Source of the DNA: Paenibacillus marchantiophytorum | GTDB lineage: Bacteria > Bacillota > Bacilli > Paenibacillales > NBRC-103111 | Reading direction: 5' to 3' | DNA length: 64,000 nt | Assembly (NCBI RefSeq): GCF_014640555.1 | Contig: NZ_BMHE01000001.1 | Coordinates: 420,337 to 484,336, forward strand | In this document: positions 51,642-61,091 of the stretch, piece after piece | Layout of the letters: each line of letters begins with the position of its first letter | Numbering within the stretch: the stretch's first letter is position 1 | The notes under the pieces: model-generated | What the model was told of the DNA's origin: nothing | What the model saw: only the letters and a program-made list of their open reading frames with translations | Databases searched by the model: none | Translations under genes and position numbers: made by a program

Positions 51642-52574
51642 TTAATAACTATGAATGACCTTGGACAAGTTTCGCGGCTTAGGCTTCTGATGCTGCAAAT
51701 GATGAAAGTAATTGATAATAAACAAACGGAACCGCTCGAAAGCAGGCGACTGCTCTGTTCGATTCAACCAGGAAAGGGCTAATGTCCGCGTGCACTCGGG
51801 GTCCATAATCGTCAAGGACTCCGTCTCTGGATCTATTTCATTAAGGCCAAATAATTCGGGAATGAAAGCTATGCCGACTCCTGAACGAACTAGCGTCTGC
51901 ATTAACCTTGGCTCTTCTACCTCAAATACAATGTTAGGCGCAAAGCCGGCACGTTGGCAAAATTCATCCGTAGATTCACGCAACCCGAATCCTGCTTTCA
52001 AACTAATAAAAGGTTCATTCGCTAATTCAGCAAGCTTCACTTGCCCTCGTCCTGCCAAGCGATGCCCTTTGGGCACAAGCAGCCTGATTTCTTCCGTCAG
52101 GAGGACCGTACTGGAAACCGAAGGTAGATCAATAGGGGGTGCTGAAATGCACAAATCAATTTCCCTCGCTTCAAGCAGCTTTTTCATGGAGGGGTAACAT
52201 CCTTGATGAAAGCGAAAGTGAACACCGGGTTGTTTGGTCACGAAGTTAGCGATGACTTGCGGCAGAAAGGGCAGATGAATTGCTGCAATAGACAGCACTT
52301 CCTGATGTTTTCCAGCTAACTTTCGCGCTTCTTCCTTCCCTTTCTCCAGTTCCATAAACACACGATCTACATGCTCCAAAAAAGCCTTCCCGGATTCATT
52401 CAAGCGAATATTCCGCCCATGTCTATAAAATAATGAAACACCGAGATCCTCTTCTAATCGAGCAATCGTCTGGCTAAGGGAAGGTTGGGCGATGTTCAAT
52501 TCTCTCGCTGCCTGGGTAATATGTTCACGTCTGGCTACCGTTTGAAAATATTTTAGCTGCAATAAATCCATCAT
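51642..52574 (-). CDS. LysR-family transcriptional regulator
   Basis: 310 residues; N-terminal winged HTH (LLQLKYFQTVARREHITQAARELNIAQPSLSQTIARLEEDLGVSLF) and a periplasmic-binding-like effector domain (LSIAAIHLPFLPQVIANFVTKQPGVHF, then LVPKGHRLAG). Start at 52574 or the next ATG at 52571. Lies 145 bp upstream of the cystine-type transporter operon on the same strand and probably controls it; LysR proteins such as AscR and CysB do this in other bacteria. Effector unknown. Confidence 0.9.
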   Translation of the reverse strand: MMDLLQLKYFQTVARREHITQAARELNIAQPSLSQTIARLEEDLGVSLFYRHGRNIRLNESGKAFLEHVDRVFMELEKGKEEARKLAGKHQEVLSIAAIHLPFLPQVIANFVTKQPGVHFRFHQGCYPSMKKLLEAREIDLCISAPPIDLPSVSSTVLLTEEIRLLVPKGHRLAGRGQVKLAELANEPFISLKAGFGLRESTDEFCQRAGFAPNIVFEVEEPRLMQTLVRSGVGIAFIPELFGLNEIDPETESLTIMDPECTRTLALSWLNRTEQSPAFERFRLFIINYFHHLQHQKPKPRNLSKVIHSY

Positions 52575-52731
52575 GATCCCTGCTTTCCTCGATTATTGGC
52601 TTATTGAACAAAATAGACACGAAGCGTATGCCACGTGTCTACAGATGTCTGTTTGACTATATTGGTTCAAACTGGAAAATCAATAAGATTGTTCCTTATT
52701 CTAGGTGAATTCGTTCTTCTAGTCAAGAGGC

Positions 52732-54498
52732 TTATACGTTTATTTGTTCAATCGACTTTCTCATCTCATCGGTTAATCCGCTCAAGGCATCGGCTGAATC
52801 TGCAATTTCCTTGGCAATTCGGAGCTGATCATGGGTCAGCTTATGAATATTCGAGGTGCCGTCTGAAGAGACCTTAGCAATATGGGCAATATCCACTACC
52901 GACGCGGTCACTTCTTCTGCTCCTGCGGACATCTGCTCTGTTACCGTTGAGATATCTTGAATTTGCTCGGATACGAAACGGAATTGCTCCACGATATGTG
53001 TGAAAAAAGCTTCCGCTTTTTTGGATAAAGTGGCGCCCGTCTGTACTTCCTTCATCCCGTTTTCCATCGCTTCGCCCATGCGCTCAACTTCGTTGTGAAT
53101 ATTTTGCAGCAAGGAAGCAATCTGACTCGCCGAGCTCGCCGCATGGTCAGCCAGCTTGCGCACTTCACCCGCGACAACTGCGAATCCGGCGCCATGTTCT
53201 CCAGCTCTGGCAGCCTCAATCGAAGCATTCAGTGCCAATAATTTCGTCTGTTCCGCAATCTCCGTTATCGAAGACAAGGCAACGCCGATATCCTGCGAGT
53301 GCCCGCGCAGCAAACCTGCTCGACGCAGCGCTTCTTCCGTTGCAGACGTGATTGTCACAAACTGGCCATTCATGTTGTGGACGATGGCCTGGCCGGATTC
53401 TGCGCTTCCGAGCGCATTCGTGGAAGCATCCGATACCGTGAAGGAGGCTTCAGAAATACGCTGAATAGCTGTTGCCATTTCTTCCATCGAACGAGCGCTA
53501 TCTTTCGTGCTAATTTGAACCGTGTTCGCTCCTTCCGCTACCTCTTCAATCGATGCACTTACTCTCGTATTCATATCCAGCAAATAGTGTGCTTGCTGAT
53601 TGAAGTGCTGTGTCGTCAGAACGAACTGGTCCGAAGTAATGGACACATTCGACACGATGTTTTTGAGCATATCATTGACCTCATTGGACATTTGCAGCAT
53701 GGCTTTGTACACGGTGCCGATTTCATCAACCGATTTTACCGGATTAGCGGTCAGCAGCTGTTGGGCATGCAAAAGATCACCCTTGGCTATGCTTTGAGCA
53801 CCTGCACCAATCCACTTCAATGGTCGCAACGAGCGAGAAACAAACAACATAACCAAAGCGAGTCCCAATAAAGTTAGAACTAACATAAGAATGTATATGG
53901 GAACGTTGCTCTTCATCAAACTGCTTGTCATCCGTTCCAATTCTCCCGCTTCCGTATCAATCCCCAGAATCGCGATCATCTTGCCATCGGCATTTTTCAC
54001 CGCTGAATAGGTTGAAATGTATTTCCCGTATTTGGGATTTTCGATAAGATCCGAGCTCGTGGATTCACTTTTTAACAGCTTTTGTACCGCCGCTTTGGAA
54101 ATATCGGTTACCTCGTTGATCGGCGAAGCGGAGTCCGAATCTTTGGGCTGGCCGTCGATCATAATGAGCGGTTGGCTTTTGTCATCAATCCGCACAATAT
54201 ACACGTATAGAGCGCCAATCTGTTTGCGATATGTATCTAACTGCTGCCTGATCGTCCAATACAGGTCATTTTCTTTGGGTTCCTTCAGAAATTGTTCCAG
54301 TTTGCCTGCATCCATCCCCTTGCTGTAGCTTTCAGCTAACCGAATACCATAGCTAGATATCGTTTCCATTCCCGCAGATTTAGCATTGCGAAGTTCCATC
54401 CAGATGTAGCCTGCCGACAATGCCATAACAACGATCATAACGGCCGAAACTATGCGAACAACCAACCGCTCTCTTAGCCATGCAACCCCATTTAACAT
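52732..54498 (-). CDS. Methyl-accepting chemotaxis protein
   Basis: 588 residues. Two membrane segments (about 14-34 and 200-223) flank an extracellular Cache-like sensor ([45 protein letters not shown]). HAMP follows ([23 protein letters not shown]). The signalling hairpin is clear: [20 protein letters not shown] and [20 protein letters not shown]. Detects an external ligand and controls CheA. Transcribed alone; RBS AAAGGAG at ATG 54498. Confidence 0.93.
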   Translation of the reverse strand: MLNGVAWLRERLVVRIVSAVMIVVMALSAGYIWMELRNAKSAGMETISSYGIRLAESYSKGMDAGKLEQFLKEPKENDLYWTIRQQLDTYRKQIGALYVYIVRIDDKSQPLIMIDGQPKDSDSASPINEVTDISKAAVQKLLKSESTSSDLIENPKYGKYISTYSAVKNADGKMIAILGIDTEAGELERMTSSLMKSNVPIYILMLVLTLLGLALVMLFVSRSLRPLKWIGAGAQSIAKGDLLHAQQLLTANPVKSVDEIGTVYKAMLQMSNEVNDMLKNIVSNVSITSDQFVLTTQHFNQQAHYLLDMNTRVSASIEEVAEGANTVQISTKDSARSMEEMATAIQRISEASFTVSDASTNALGSAESGQAIVHNMNGQFVTITSATEEALRRAGLLRGHSQDIGVALSSITEIAEQTKLLALNASIEAARAGEHGAGFAVVAGEVRKLADHAASSASQIASLLQNIHNEVERMGEAMENGMKEVQTGATLSKKAEAFFTHIVEQFRFVSEQIQDISTVTEQMSAGAEEVTASVVDIAHIAKVSSDGTSNIHKLTHDQLRIAKEIADSADALSGLTDEMRKSIEQINV

Positions 54499-54659
54499 CG
54501 AAACTCTCCTTTAACCCAACAGTATTCGATTGATTTCGACGAAAACTCCAGAATACCTGCCTGTATCAAGCCTGTTGTTATCATTTTAAGCTAATTTTCA
54601 GCTATTTGTGGTAGGTTAAAAGAACTACACCCGATACTGATGAAAAGCCAGGTGACCCG

Positions 54660-55235
54660 ATGATGCGAATTGGCCTATTTGATTCTTTTCCCGTGCTGAC
54701 AACAAGCCGTTTATGTTTGCGCCAAATGAACACGGGGGATGCCGAAGACCTCTATCACTTTTATTCAAACTCAAAAGTAACCCAATTTCTTGACTGGCAC
54801 GGCCCCTCCTCTGTGCAAGATTCCCAAGATCTCATTGTTTCCTGGAATCAACATTTTCAAGATAAACGACTATTCCCCTGGGGCATTACGATGAAAACGG
54901 ATCCAACGCTGATTGGTACGGTCATGTTCATGCCCATTCGAAACACGTTCGAGCAGAAACCGCTGCTGCCCCTGAACGTTGGATTTGAATTAAATCCCCA
55001 ATATTGGAACAAAGGCATCATGTCTGAAGCCCTTGAAGCCGTACTTTCCTTTAGCAAGGAACATATCGGCGCGCATCGCATTCAAGCCGAAGTGTTCCCG
55101 GACAATAAAGCCTCCTTGAAGGTGCTCGAGAAGCTTGGATTCAAACAAGAAGGTGTGATGCATCAATATTTGATGCATGAAGTGACACGCACATTCCTGG
55201 ATGTCATCATGCTGGCGATCATTAACAATACCTAG
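54660..55235 (+). CDS. GNAT-family N-acetyltransferase (RimJ/RimL type)
   Basis: 191 residues. GNAT strands: LTTSRLCLRQMNTGDAEDLYHFYS, ALEAVLSFSKEHIGAHRIQAEVFPDNKASLKVLEKLGFKQEGVMHQYL. The acetyl-CoA site lies around LNPQYWNKGIMSEAL, where the usual RGxG/A appears as NKGI. Acetylates an amino group on a protein, antibiotic or metabolite; target unknown. RBS is weak (GGTGACC). Confidence 0.88.
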   Translation: MMRIGLFDSFPVLTTSRLCLRQMNTGDAEDLYHFYSNSKVTQFLDWHGPSSVQDSQDLIVSWNQHFQDKRLFPWGITMKTDPTLIGTVMFMPIRNTFEQKPLLPLNVGFELNPQYWNKGIMSEALEAVLSFSKEHIGAHRIQAEVFPDNKASLKVLEKLGFKQEGVMHQYLMHEVTRTFLDVIMLAIINNT

Positions 55236-55374
55236 AGCATGCACATACTGGTGGTTGCATTATATAGAGGGTTGGGAGAACGTGTAGAGTAGCTTGAGGG
55301 GAAAATAGCTGACTTGTTGGATGATGCGGCGGCTCATCTAGCGATAGGGGAACAGCACGAGGAGAGCCCATTAA

Positions 55375-55409
55375 GGATGAATAAGCACGCTAGGCTTGCT
55401 TATCCATCC
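55375..55409 (-). terminator. Hairpin between GNAT and GH30 genes
   Basis: GGATGAATAAGCA pairs with TGCTTATCCATCC with one mismatch, 35 nt in all. It lies about 80 bp past the GH30 stop between convergent genes; no T-tract. The rest of the 55236-55488 gap shows nothing else. Confidence 0.5.
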
Positions 55410-55488
55410 AAAACAGGAGACATTCGAGCGAACAAGTACCTTTAATTTCCTTATTTATCCAAATTAAGCCCGTGCCACCCCTCAATCC

Positions 55489-57360
55489 CTACTGCTTAAC
55501 CAACTGCCACTGCTGACTGGTTGCGCCATTATCCGTAAACTGCACGATCGTCGCGCCGTTCGTTGTGGAGGATGCGCTCACATCCAGCAGCTTGTTGCTG
55601 TTGCGGTTCTGCAATTTGACATACCCGCCGCCTGCGTTCAGCGGCTTCCACTGCTGATTGTTTCCGCCATTATCGGTATATTGGATGACTGCGATGCCGT
55701 CGCTTTGGGAGGCGTTGGTCACATCCAGAACCTTGCCGCTATTGCGGTTTTTCAGCTTGTAATAGCCGCTACCAGCATCTACGAACTGCCACTGCTGATT
55801 CGTCCCGGCATTATCCGTGTATTGGATAATCGCTCCGCCATTGGCCGTGGACGCGCCGCTTACATCAATTAATTTCCCACTATTGCGGTCCACAATTTTA
55901 TAATAGGCAGCCGTATCAATGGCCGGCGAAGTCGTCGGTGTGTATTGCGCCCCAGTGATGACGAAGGTTGCGATCGCTCCCGCAGGAAGTGTATGCTGGA
56001 AGGTTTTGTTACTGAGCGTGAGCCCAGTTATCGGAGCCACATTCTCACTGGTGCTCGTTACCGTTCTTGTTCCCGTGACAGCGCCTGTAATCGAACTGAA
56101 CGCCGACAAGTCGTACGTTACTGTGTTGGCTGAACTGCTGTCATTGATCGTGACGATAACGATTTTGTTCGAGACTGGATCATAAGCTGCGATGGAATTG
56201 CCATCTTGAATATCAATGATTTTATATCCCGGACGAATGTATTTGCTCCACTGCGCCATGGCCCAATATTTCTTGTTTTGGACAGCAGTGAAGGTGGAAT
56301 TGGCATCGTTCAAATCATTGACATCAAGCATGCCCCAGCCGCCGCCGTCAACCGCTTGCCAATACATCCAGGCTGAGTTTTTCATATAGCGCATATCGTA
56401 GACGATGGATCTGGCCATTTGCATGCCGGAAGCATCACCGTCACCATGCTCGGACATCCAGATTTTCTTGCCCGCAGCCGCTTGATTAAAGCCTACCCGG
56501 TCATTTCCGCCGTACGTATGAACATTGTACTGAGAAACGACCGCTTTGGTCGCTGCTGAGAAGCTGTTGATCGTATCCCGCCCCACGTCAATGCTCGTTT
56601 CGTCAGAAGCGCTAACGGTCGTTGTAGAGCCTTGCAGCGTTAGTGCTGCTGCTACTTTCTGAATGATCTGCTCCTGATTCGGTCGGTCAAAGTGGGCTCC
56701 TTCCTGACGGTTGCCGAACGTCCACCAGGAAGCCATCGGTTCATTCAGCGCCGTTAAAGTCCGGAACGTGACGCCCCAATAATCTTTAAAATGTTTGTTC
56801 ACCGTGACCAAATAATCCGCGAAAGCATCATACATATCCGTTCTTAGATTGTTCGCAGCGCCATAATTGCCAGTCACGCTGCCGCTTTGCGTCATCCACC
56901 ATGGCGGTGAATTGGAGAAAGCTTCAGCAATGAATTCACTTGACGCAATGCGTGATTTGGCTGCTTGGAGAAACCAGCGCTGGTTCGCATCCTGCGTCCA
57001 ATCATAGGTCCCCTGCGTTGGCTGGAAACCGGGGACGCGTGCGCGAAGCTCCATATTGTTGGGATAAGCTGGATTCTCGCCACCGCCAATATTATAACGG
57101 ACGATATTCATATTCAGTCCGCTTGAGCTGAAGAGCTGGTCAGCATAAGTAGTGCGAACAGCATCCGGGGCTCCCCCGATGCGATTGGCAAACCACGCCA
57201 GGGAGGTTCCCCATCCTTCCCACGTCTGGTACTGCGTATTGGGATCCACTGCCGCCGTATACGTTCCGGCACTAGCCATAGGCACACTAATCGTCGCACA
57301 TAAACTGGAAATGAGCATCATGGATGTCAAAGCCGCCTTCGCTTTTCTCGGAAATTTCAT
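55489..57360 (-). CDS. Secreted GH30 endo-beta-1,6-galactanase-like enzyme with CBM13
   Basis: 623 residues. Signal peptide 1-31. GH30 catalytic domain (about 35-375) with FEG-like entry TWEGWGTSLAWFA, acid/base E207 (LTALNEP) and nucleophile E304 (IWMSEHGDGD). Then the GH30 beta-domain (to about 475), the SPAIDT linker and a ricin-type CBM13 (about 485-623) with three Q-W motifs (NQQWQF, NQQWKP, SQQWQL). The pattern is closest to subfamily 5 beta-1,6-galactanases, which cut side chains of type II arabinogalactan; subfamily call is moderate. RBS AGGAGGTAATG. It follows lacI by 18 bp. Confidence 0.82.
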   Translation of the reverse strand: MKFPRKAKAALTSMMLISSLCATISVPMASAGTYTAAVDPNTQYQTWEGWGTSLAWFANRIGGAPDAVRTTYADQLFSSSGLNMNIVRYNIGGGENPAYPNNMELRARVPGFQPTQGTYDWTQDANQRWFLQAAKSRIASSEFIAEAFSNSPPWWMTQSGSVTGNYGAANNLRTDMYDAFADYLVTVNKHFKDYWGVTFRTLTALNEPMASWWTFGNRQEGAHFDRPNQEQIIQKVAAALTLQGSTTTVSASDETSIDVGRDTINSFSAATKAVVSQYNVHTYGGNDRVGFNQAAAGKKIWMSEHGDGDASGMQMARSIVYDMRYMKNSAWMYWQAVDGGGWGMLDVNDLNDANSTFTAVQNKKYWAMAQWSKYIRPGYKIIDIQDGNSIAAYDPVSNKIVIVTINDSSSANTVTYDLSAFSSITGAVTGTRTVTSTSENVAPITGLTLSNKTFQHTLPAGAIATFVITGAQYTPTTSPAIDTAAYYKIVDRNSGKLIDVSGASTANGGAIIQYTDNAGTNQQWQFVDAGSGYYKLKNRNSGKVLDVTNASQSDGIAVIQYTDNGGNNQQWKPLNAGGGYVKLQNRNSNKLLDVSASSTTNGATIVQFTDNGATSQQWQLVKQ

Positions 57361-57378
57361 TCTTTCATTACCTCCTAT

Positions 57379-58401
57379 TCATTGTGTACTCTGCCTAATC
57401 AGGAGTGTAGGTTCCAGAACTGTCAGTTTCTTCACCTTTTCTTTCTGAATCAATTTGGATAGGATCAGCATCGCTTGCCTGCCAAGCTGCTCGCTATGCT
57501 GAGAAACGGTTGTGAGCTCCGGATTCATCGCTGATGCCAACTGCGTGTCGTCAAATCCCGCAATCGCGACATCTTCCGGGATTCGCAGCCCACGTGAAAT
57601 CGCCGCTTTCATCGCGCCAATGGCCACGTAATCATTCATGCATAAGAAAGCCGTTGGCCGTTCTGGCATCATCATAAACTGATCCATCTGTTTACGCCCG
57701 CAGGCCATCGAGAAATCCCCCAAACGCACCCAATCTTGGCGATAAGAGAGAGAATTCGCAAGCAATGAGCGCTTGTAAGCTTGCAGTTTTTCAAACGTTG
57801 TCGTCGTTTCTGCGGTTCCGCCTATGAAGCCGATGCGGCGGTGTCCGTGATCAATCAGATGCTGCATGAGCAATTGCGCACCCAAGTATTCGTCCGTTTT
57901 CACGCGATGGCAAGGGTGTCCCGGCAAAGAGCCGTTAATCAACACAATCGGAATTTTCTTCTGAATATGAACGACTTCCTGCACAAGAGCATCCGGACAA
58001 TGACGTGAATTAATACGTCCGCCCATGAATAAGAGTCCTTCCACCTGCCTTTCGCAAAGCGAATTTAAATATTCGGATTCTCTGCTGCAATCGCTGAAGG
58101 TGTTGCATAGAAACAGGGTATACCCCAACTTTTGCGCAGCTCTCTCTGCCCCTCCGAACACCTCTGGGAAAAACATGTTGCTGCTATCGGGAAATAATAC
58201 ACCAATCATGCCCGTCTTCTTATTCACCAGACTGCGCGCCAAGACATTCGGCTGAAAGTTATGCTTTTCGATAATCGCCATAATCTTCTGCCGGGTTGAC
58301 GTTCGCACAGGAGCTGTATCATTGAGAACACGGGAAACTGTCGCGACGGAAACGTTCGCTTCCCTAGCAATATCGTAGACTGTAATAGATTCCAGGAGCA
58401 C
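57379..58401 (-). CDS. LacI-family transcriptional regulator
   Basis: 340 residues from GTG 58401 (GGAGAG close upstream); earlier in-frame codons extend into the preceding terminator. HTH and hinge: ITVYDIAREANVSVATVSRVLNDTAPV, NVLARSLVNKKTGMIGVLFPDSSN. Sugar-binding core with LMQHLIDHGHRRIGFIGGTAETTT, RPTAFLCMNDYVAIGAMKA and DVAIAGFDDTQLASAMNPELTTVSQ. Probably represses the surrounding galactan-use genes until a galactoside binds. Lies between the importer genes and the GH30 gene. Confidence 0.92.
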   Translation of the reverse strand: MLLESITVYDIAREANVSVATVSRVLNDTAPVRTSTRQKIMAIIEKHNFQPNVLARSLVNKKTGMIGVLFPDSSNMFFPEVFGGAERAAQKLGYTLFLCNTFSDCSRESEYLNSLCERQVEGLLFMGGRINSRHCPDALVQEVVHIQKKIPIVLINGSLPGHPCHRVKTDEYLGAQLLMQHLIDHGHRRIGFIGGTAETTTTFEKLQAYKRSLLANSLSYRQDWVRLGDFSMACGRKQMDQFMMMPERPTAFLCMNDYVAIGAMKAAISRGLRIPEDVAIAGFDDTQLASAMNPELTTVSQHSEQLGRQAMLILSKLIQKEKVKKLTVLEPTLLIRQSTQ

Positions 58402-58435
58402 ACACTCTCCGTTACGTCGAATTAGCAAGTGAAAG

Positions 58436-58466
58436 ATCGAAGGCCTGCTCTGCAACAGACCTTCGA
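58436..58466 (-). terminator. Terminator after the binding-protein gene
   Basis: On the minus strand TCGAAGGTCTG pairs with CAGGCCTTCGA (one mismatch), followed by TCTTTC. It separates the importer genes from lacI-GH30, so these may have separate or attenuated transcription. Confidence 0.75.
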
Positions 58467-58477
58467 TAGCCTAATTC

Positions 58478-60085
58478 CTATTTGCTGCTTTCTACCGTTG
58501 CTTTAAAAGCATCCAACTGCTTCTGAATTTCGGTCATCAGCTTATCAAAGCCGGCCGTTTTCAATTTTGCGCGGAAATCGTCCACCGCTTTCACAGGGTC
58601 GCCTGCTTTGCCGTACAGGATGGCAGGTCCCATTTGACCAACAATCTGGGTAATCGCCGTTAATTCATTCGTGACCGGCGCTTTATCGAACACAAATCGA
58701 CCGTAAGGATACGCTTTTTTGACTTTGTCATACGAGGCGTACAGATCTCCTTTGCCTACCCAGTCATTGCCGTCTGGAATTTCATTCTTATCGATACGTC
58801 CACCCCAGAAGTCGGTGTAGAAGTCGTCTCTTTGCACATCATAGCCATCTGGACGATACCGTTTGCCATCTTTCACAACATATTGCACGCCTTCAAGCCC
58901 ATAGTTCATCAGACGGTACACTTCAGGGTCTTGGCGAATCAAGTCGTAGACCATCAAAGCGCGTTCCGGATGCTTGCTTTTGGCACCGATCGAAGTTCCG
59001 CCATGCGTGATCGACATGGACACGAGGTTATTGCGCGTCGCCGAGAAAGGGAAGAATTGCAGATCTGACCCTGGCTGCAGCTTATCCATTTTGATTCGTT
59101 CCCCGAGGAATGTTTGCGTATGATGCTGGTCTACAGATGATTTGCCAGCTTCCAGCTCCGAGCGATTGTCGCCTTTATAGTTGAGCACATCCTCACGCCA
59201 GAAGCCCTTGTCTCCCCAATCCTTCATCATTTTCGCGAAATTCACGAAAGTATCATCGAGAATTGGACTGTAGGCTTTATACTTTTCATCATACGATTTG
59301 CCGTAAACAAGACCGAATAACCCTGTACTGATTGGAAGCTCGATGGCATCCGTGTACGAATTGATGTAGCCGGCAATATTGCCTGCCGCCGTACCGTTCG
59401 CATCCCAAGGCACAACGCCCGGCTTCTTGTCTTTGACACCCTGGAAGTAAGTTTCCAACGTCTTCCAATCTTTAATCGGCGACGTGATACCGAATTCCTT
59501 GGCCCAATCTCCCCGATACAAGAAGCCGTGATTCACCCACTGCGTGTAGTGGTCTTCCGGGATCAGCATAATCTGATTCTTATATTTGGTCTCAGCCCAG
59601 TTCTCAGGCGGGACTTCCTTCCATGTTAACGGTGCGTACACAGGCAGCAGTTTATCCAGCGGTTGGAAAGCGCCTTTTTGCGCATTTTGCCACGTATCCA
59701 GCCAATCTGTTGCCACCGTGATCAAATCAACGGGCTCCCCGGAAGCAAGCAGCAGATTGTACTTGGTTTGCCAATCTGCCCATTCCACCCATTTAATTTC
59801 CAGTTTAGCATTCGCTTTTTGCTTCAGAATAGCATTGAGCTTTTCCATCACTTTTTCGAACTGGCCATTTTTCGGCTTATCGCCCAGCATTACGTAGGAA
59901 ATCGTTTGAAATTCAGAGGTATCGATTTTCGCTGTTGCCCCTCCTGCTGCTGTGGCTGCTGCTGTCGTTGTGGCCTTATCCGTTGAGCCTTTATCCGTGC
60001 TGCTAGGCGTCGTACAGGCTGTCAAACTCACGGCGAGCGTTGCAGCCAACGCTACACCAAACACTTTTTTCTTTTTTTTCATCAT
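58478..60085 (-). CDS. Extracellular sugar-binding lipoprotein (LipO-like)
   Basis: 535 residues from ATG 60085 (GGGAGG 9 nt upstream), chosen over 60109. Lipoprotein signal MMKKKKKVFGVALAATLAVSLTAC with lipobox LTAC. The long size and features (ISYVMLGDKPKNGQFEKVMEKLNAIL, LEIKWVEWADWQTKYNLLLASGE, DWLDTWQNAQKGAFQPLD) are typical of the large binding proteins paired with LplB/LplC permeases. The cargo is probably a galacto-oligosaccharide, from context. Confidence 0.9.
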   Translation of the reverse strand: MMKKKKKVFGVALAATLAVSLTACTTPSSTDKGSTDKATTTAAATAAGGATAKIDTSEFQTISYVMLGDKPKNGQFEKVMEKLNAILKQKANAKLEIKWVEWADWQTKYNLLLASGEPVDLITVATDWLDTWQNAQKGAFQPLDKLLPVYAPLTWKEVPPENWAETKYKNQIMLIPEDHYTQWVNHGFLYRGDWAKEFGITSPIKDWKTLETYFQGVKDKKPGVVPWDANGTAAGNIAGYINSYTDAIELPISTGLFGLVYGKSYDEKYKAYSPILDDTFVNFAKMMKDWGDKGFWREDVLNYKGDNRSELEAGKSSVDQHHTQTFLGERIKMDKLQPGSDLQFFPFSATRNNLVSMSITHGGTSIGAKSKHPERALMVYDLIRQDPEVYRLMNYGLEGVQYVVKDGKRYRPDGYDVQRDDFYTDFWGGRIDKNEIPDGNDWVGKGDLYASYDKVKKAYPYGRFVFDKAPVTNELTAITQIVGQMGPAILYGKAGDPVKAVDDFRAKLKTAGFDKLMTEIQKQLDAFKATVESSK

Positions 60086-60133
60086 CGGAAACTGCCTCCC
60101 CATTTTCATTTTGCAACTAGGCTATGTGTTGCG

Positions 60134-61042
60134 TCAGCCTTTCACAGCGCCAACGGTAATACCTTTGATAAAATATTTCTGGACCATCGGATAGAACAGA
60201 ATGACGGGCCCCGTAGCGACGACCGCTGTCGCCATTTTCATCGACTCCAGAGGCATATCCCTAGGCTGAACGTTAGAAGAAACGGATGAATTTTTGATAA
60301 AATCAGCGCTAGTAACGACATTGTAGAGAAACAATTGCAGCGGTCTATATTTCATATCGGGTGAGAGGAACAGCATGGCATTGTACCATTCATTCCAATA
60401 ACCAAGTGCGATAAACAACCCAATTGTAGCCAGCGCCGGCGTGGTCATCGGTAGAATCAGCTTGGTGAAGATTTTGAAATCCCCCGCTCCATCCATCTTC
60501 GCTGACTCGGTAATCGCATGAGGGATTGAGGTCACGAAACTTTTCATCATAATGATGAGAAAGGGACTCATTAATCCTGGCAGCAGCACCGCCATATAGC
60601 TGTCTTTCAGGTGCAGCCACTGCGTCATGATCAGATAAAAAGGGACAACCCCACCTTGAAACAAGGTTGTAAAATAGATGAAAAAGGAGATCCGATTGCG
60701 ATAAGGAAAGTCCGGCCGCTGCAAGGAATAACCTGTCATGGCAACTATGAAGAGTCCAACCGTGGTTCCCACTATCGTAATCCCCAGCGTTACTCCATAA
60801 GAGCCAATGATCACAGCCGGATTCTCAAAAACAATTTTGTAAGCAAATGTACTGAATTCTTTGGGCCATAAATTGTAACCGTGCAGCGTAATTGATTTCT
60901 CTGCCGTTAACGAAGTTCCAAGAACGAGCAGGAACGGCAGCAAACAACAAAGTGCAAATAGACCAATAAACAGATAGCCGAACGCCCTGATAGCTACCGA
61001 GGAAAAATCCGTTCCTCTTTGACGTGCGATGACTTGTTCCAC
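60134..61042 (-). CDS. ABC permease, LplC type
   Basis: 302 residues; start is GTG 61042 behind AAGGAGGG. Six membrane segments; EAA loop ESAKMDGAGDFKIFTKLILPMTTPALA; ends YFIKGITVGAVKG. Second permease of the third importer. Confidence 0.9.
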   Translation of the reverse strand: MEQVIARQRGTDFSSVAIRAFGYLFIGLFALCCLLPFLLVLGTSLTAEKSITLHGYNLWPKEFSTFAYKIVFENPAVIIGSYGVTLGITIVGTTVGLFIVAMTGYSLQRPDFPYRNRISFFIYFTTLFQGGVVPFYLIMTQWLHLKDSYMAVLLPGLMSPFLIIMMKSFVTSIPHAITESAKMDGAGDFKIFTKLILPMTTPALATIGLFIALGYWNEWYNAMLFLSPDMKYRPLQLFLYNVVTSADFIKNSSVSSNVQPRDMPLESMKMATAVVATGPVILFYPMVQKYFIKGITVGAVKG

Positions 61043-61091
61043 AGGATATCCCTCCTTAACGATCCATCATGAACCTAGTGCGTTAATTGTT

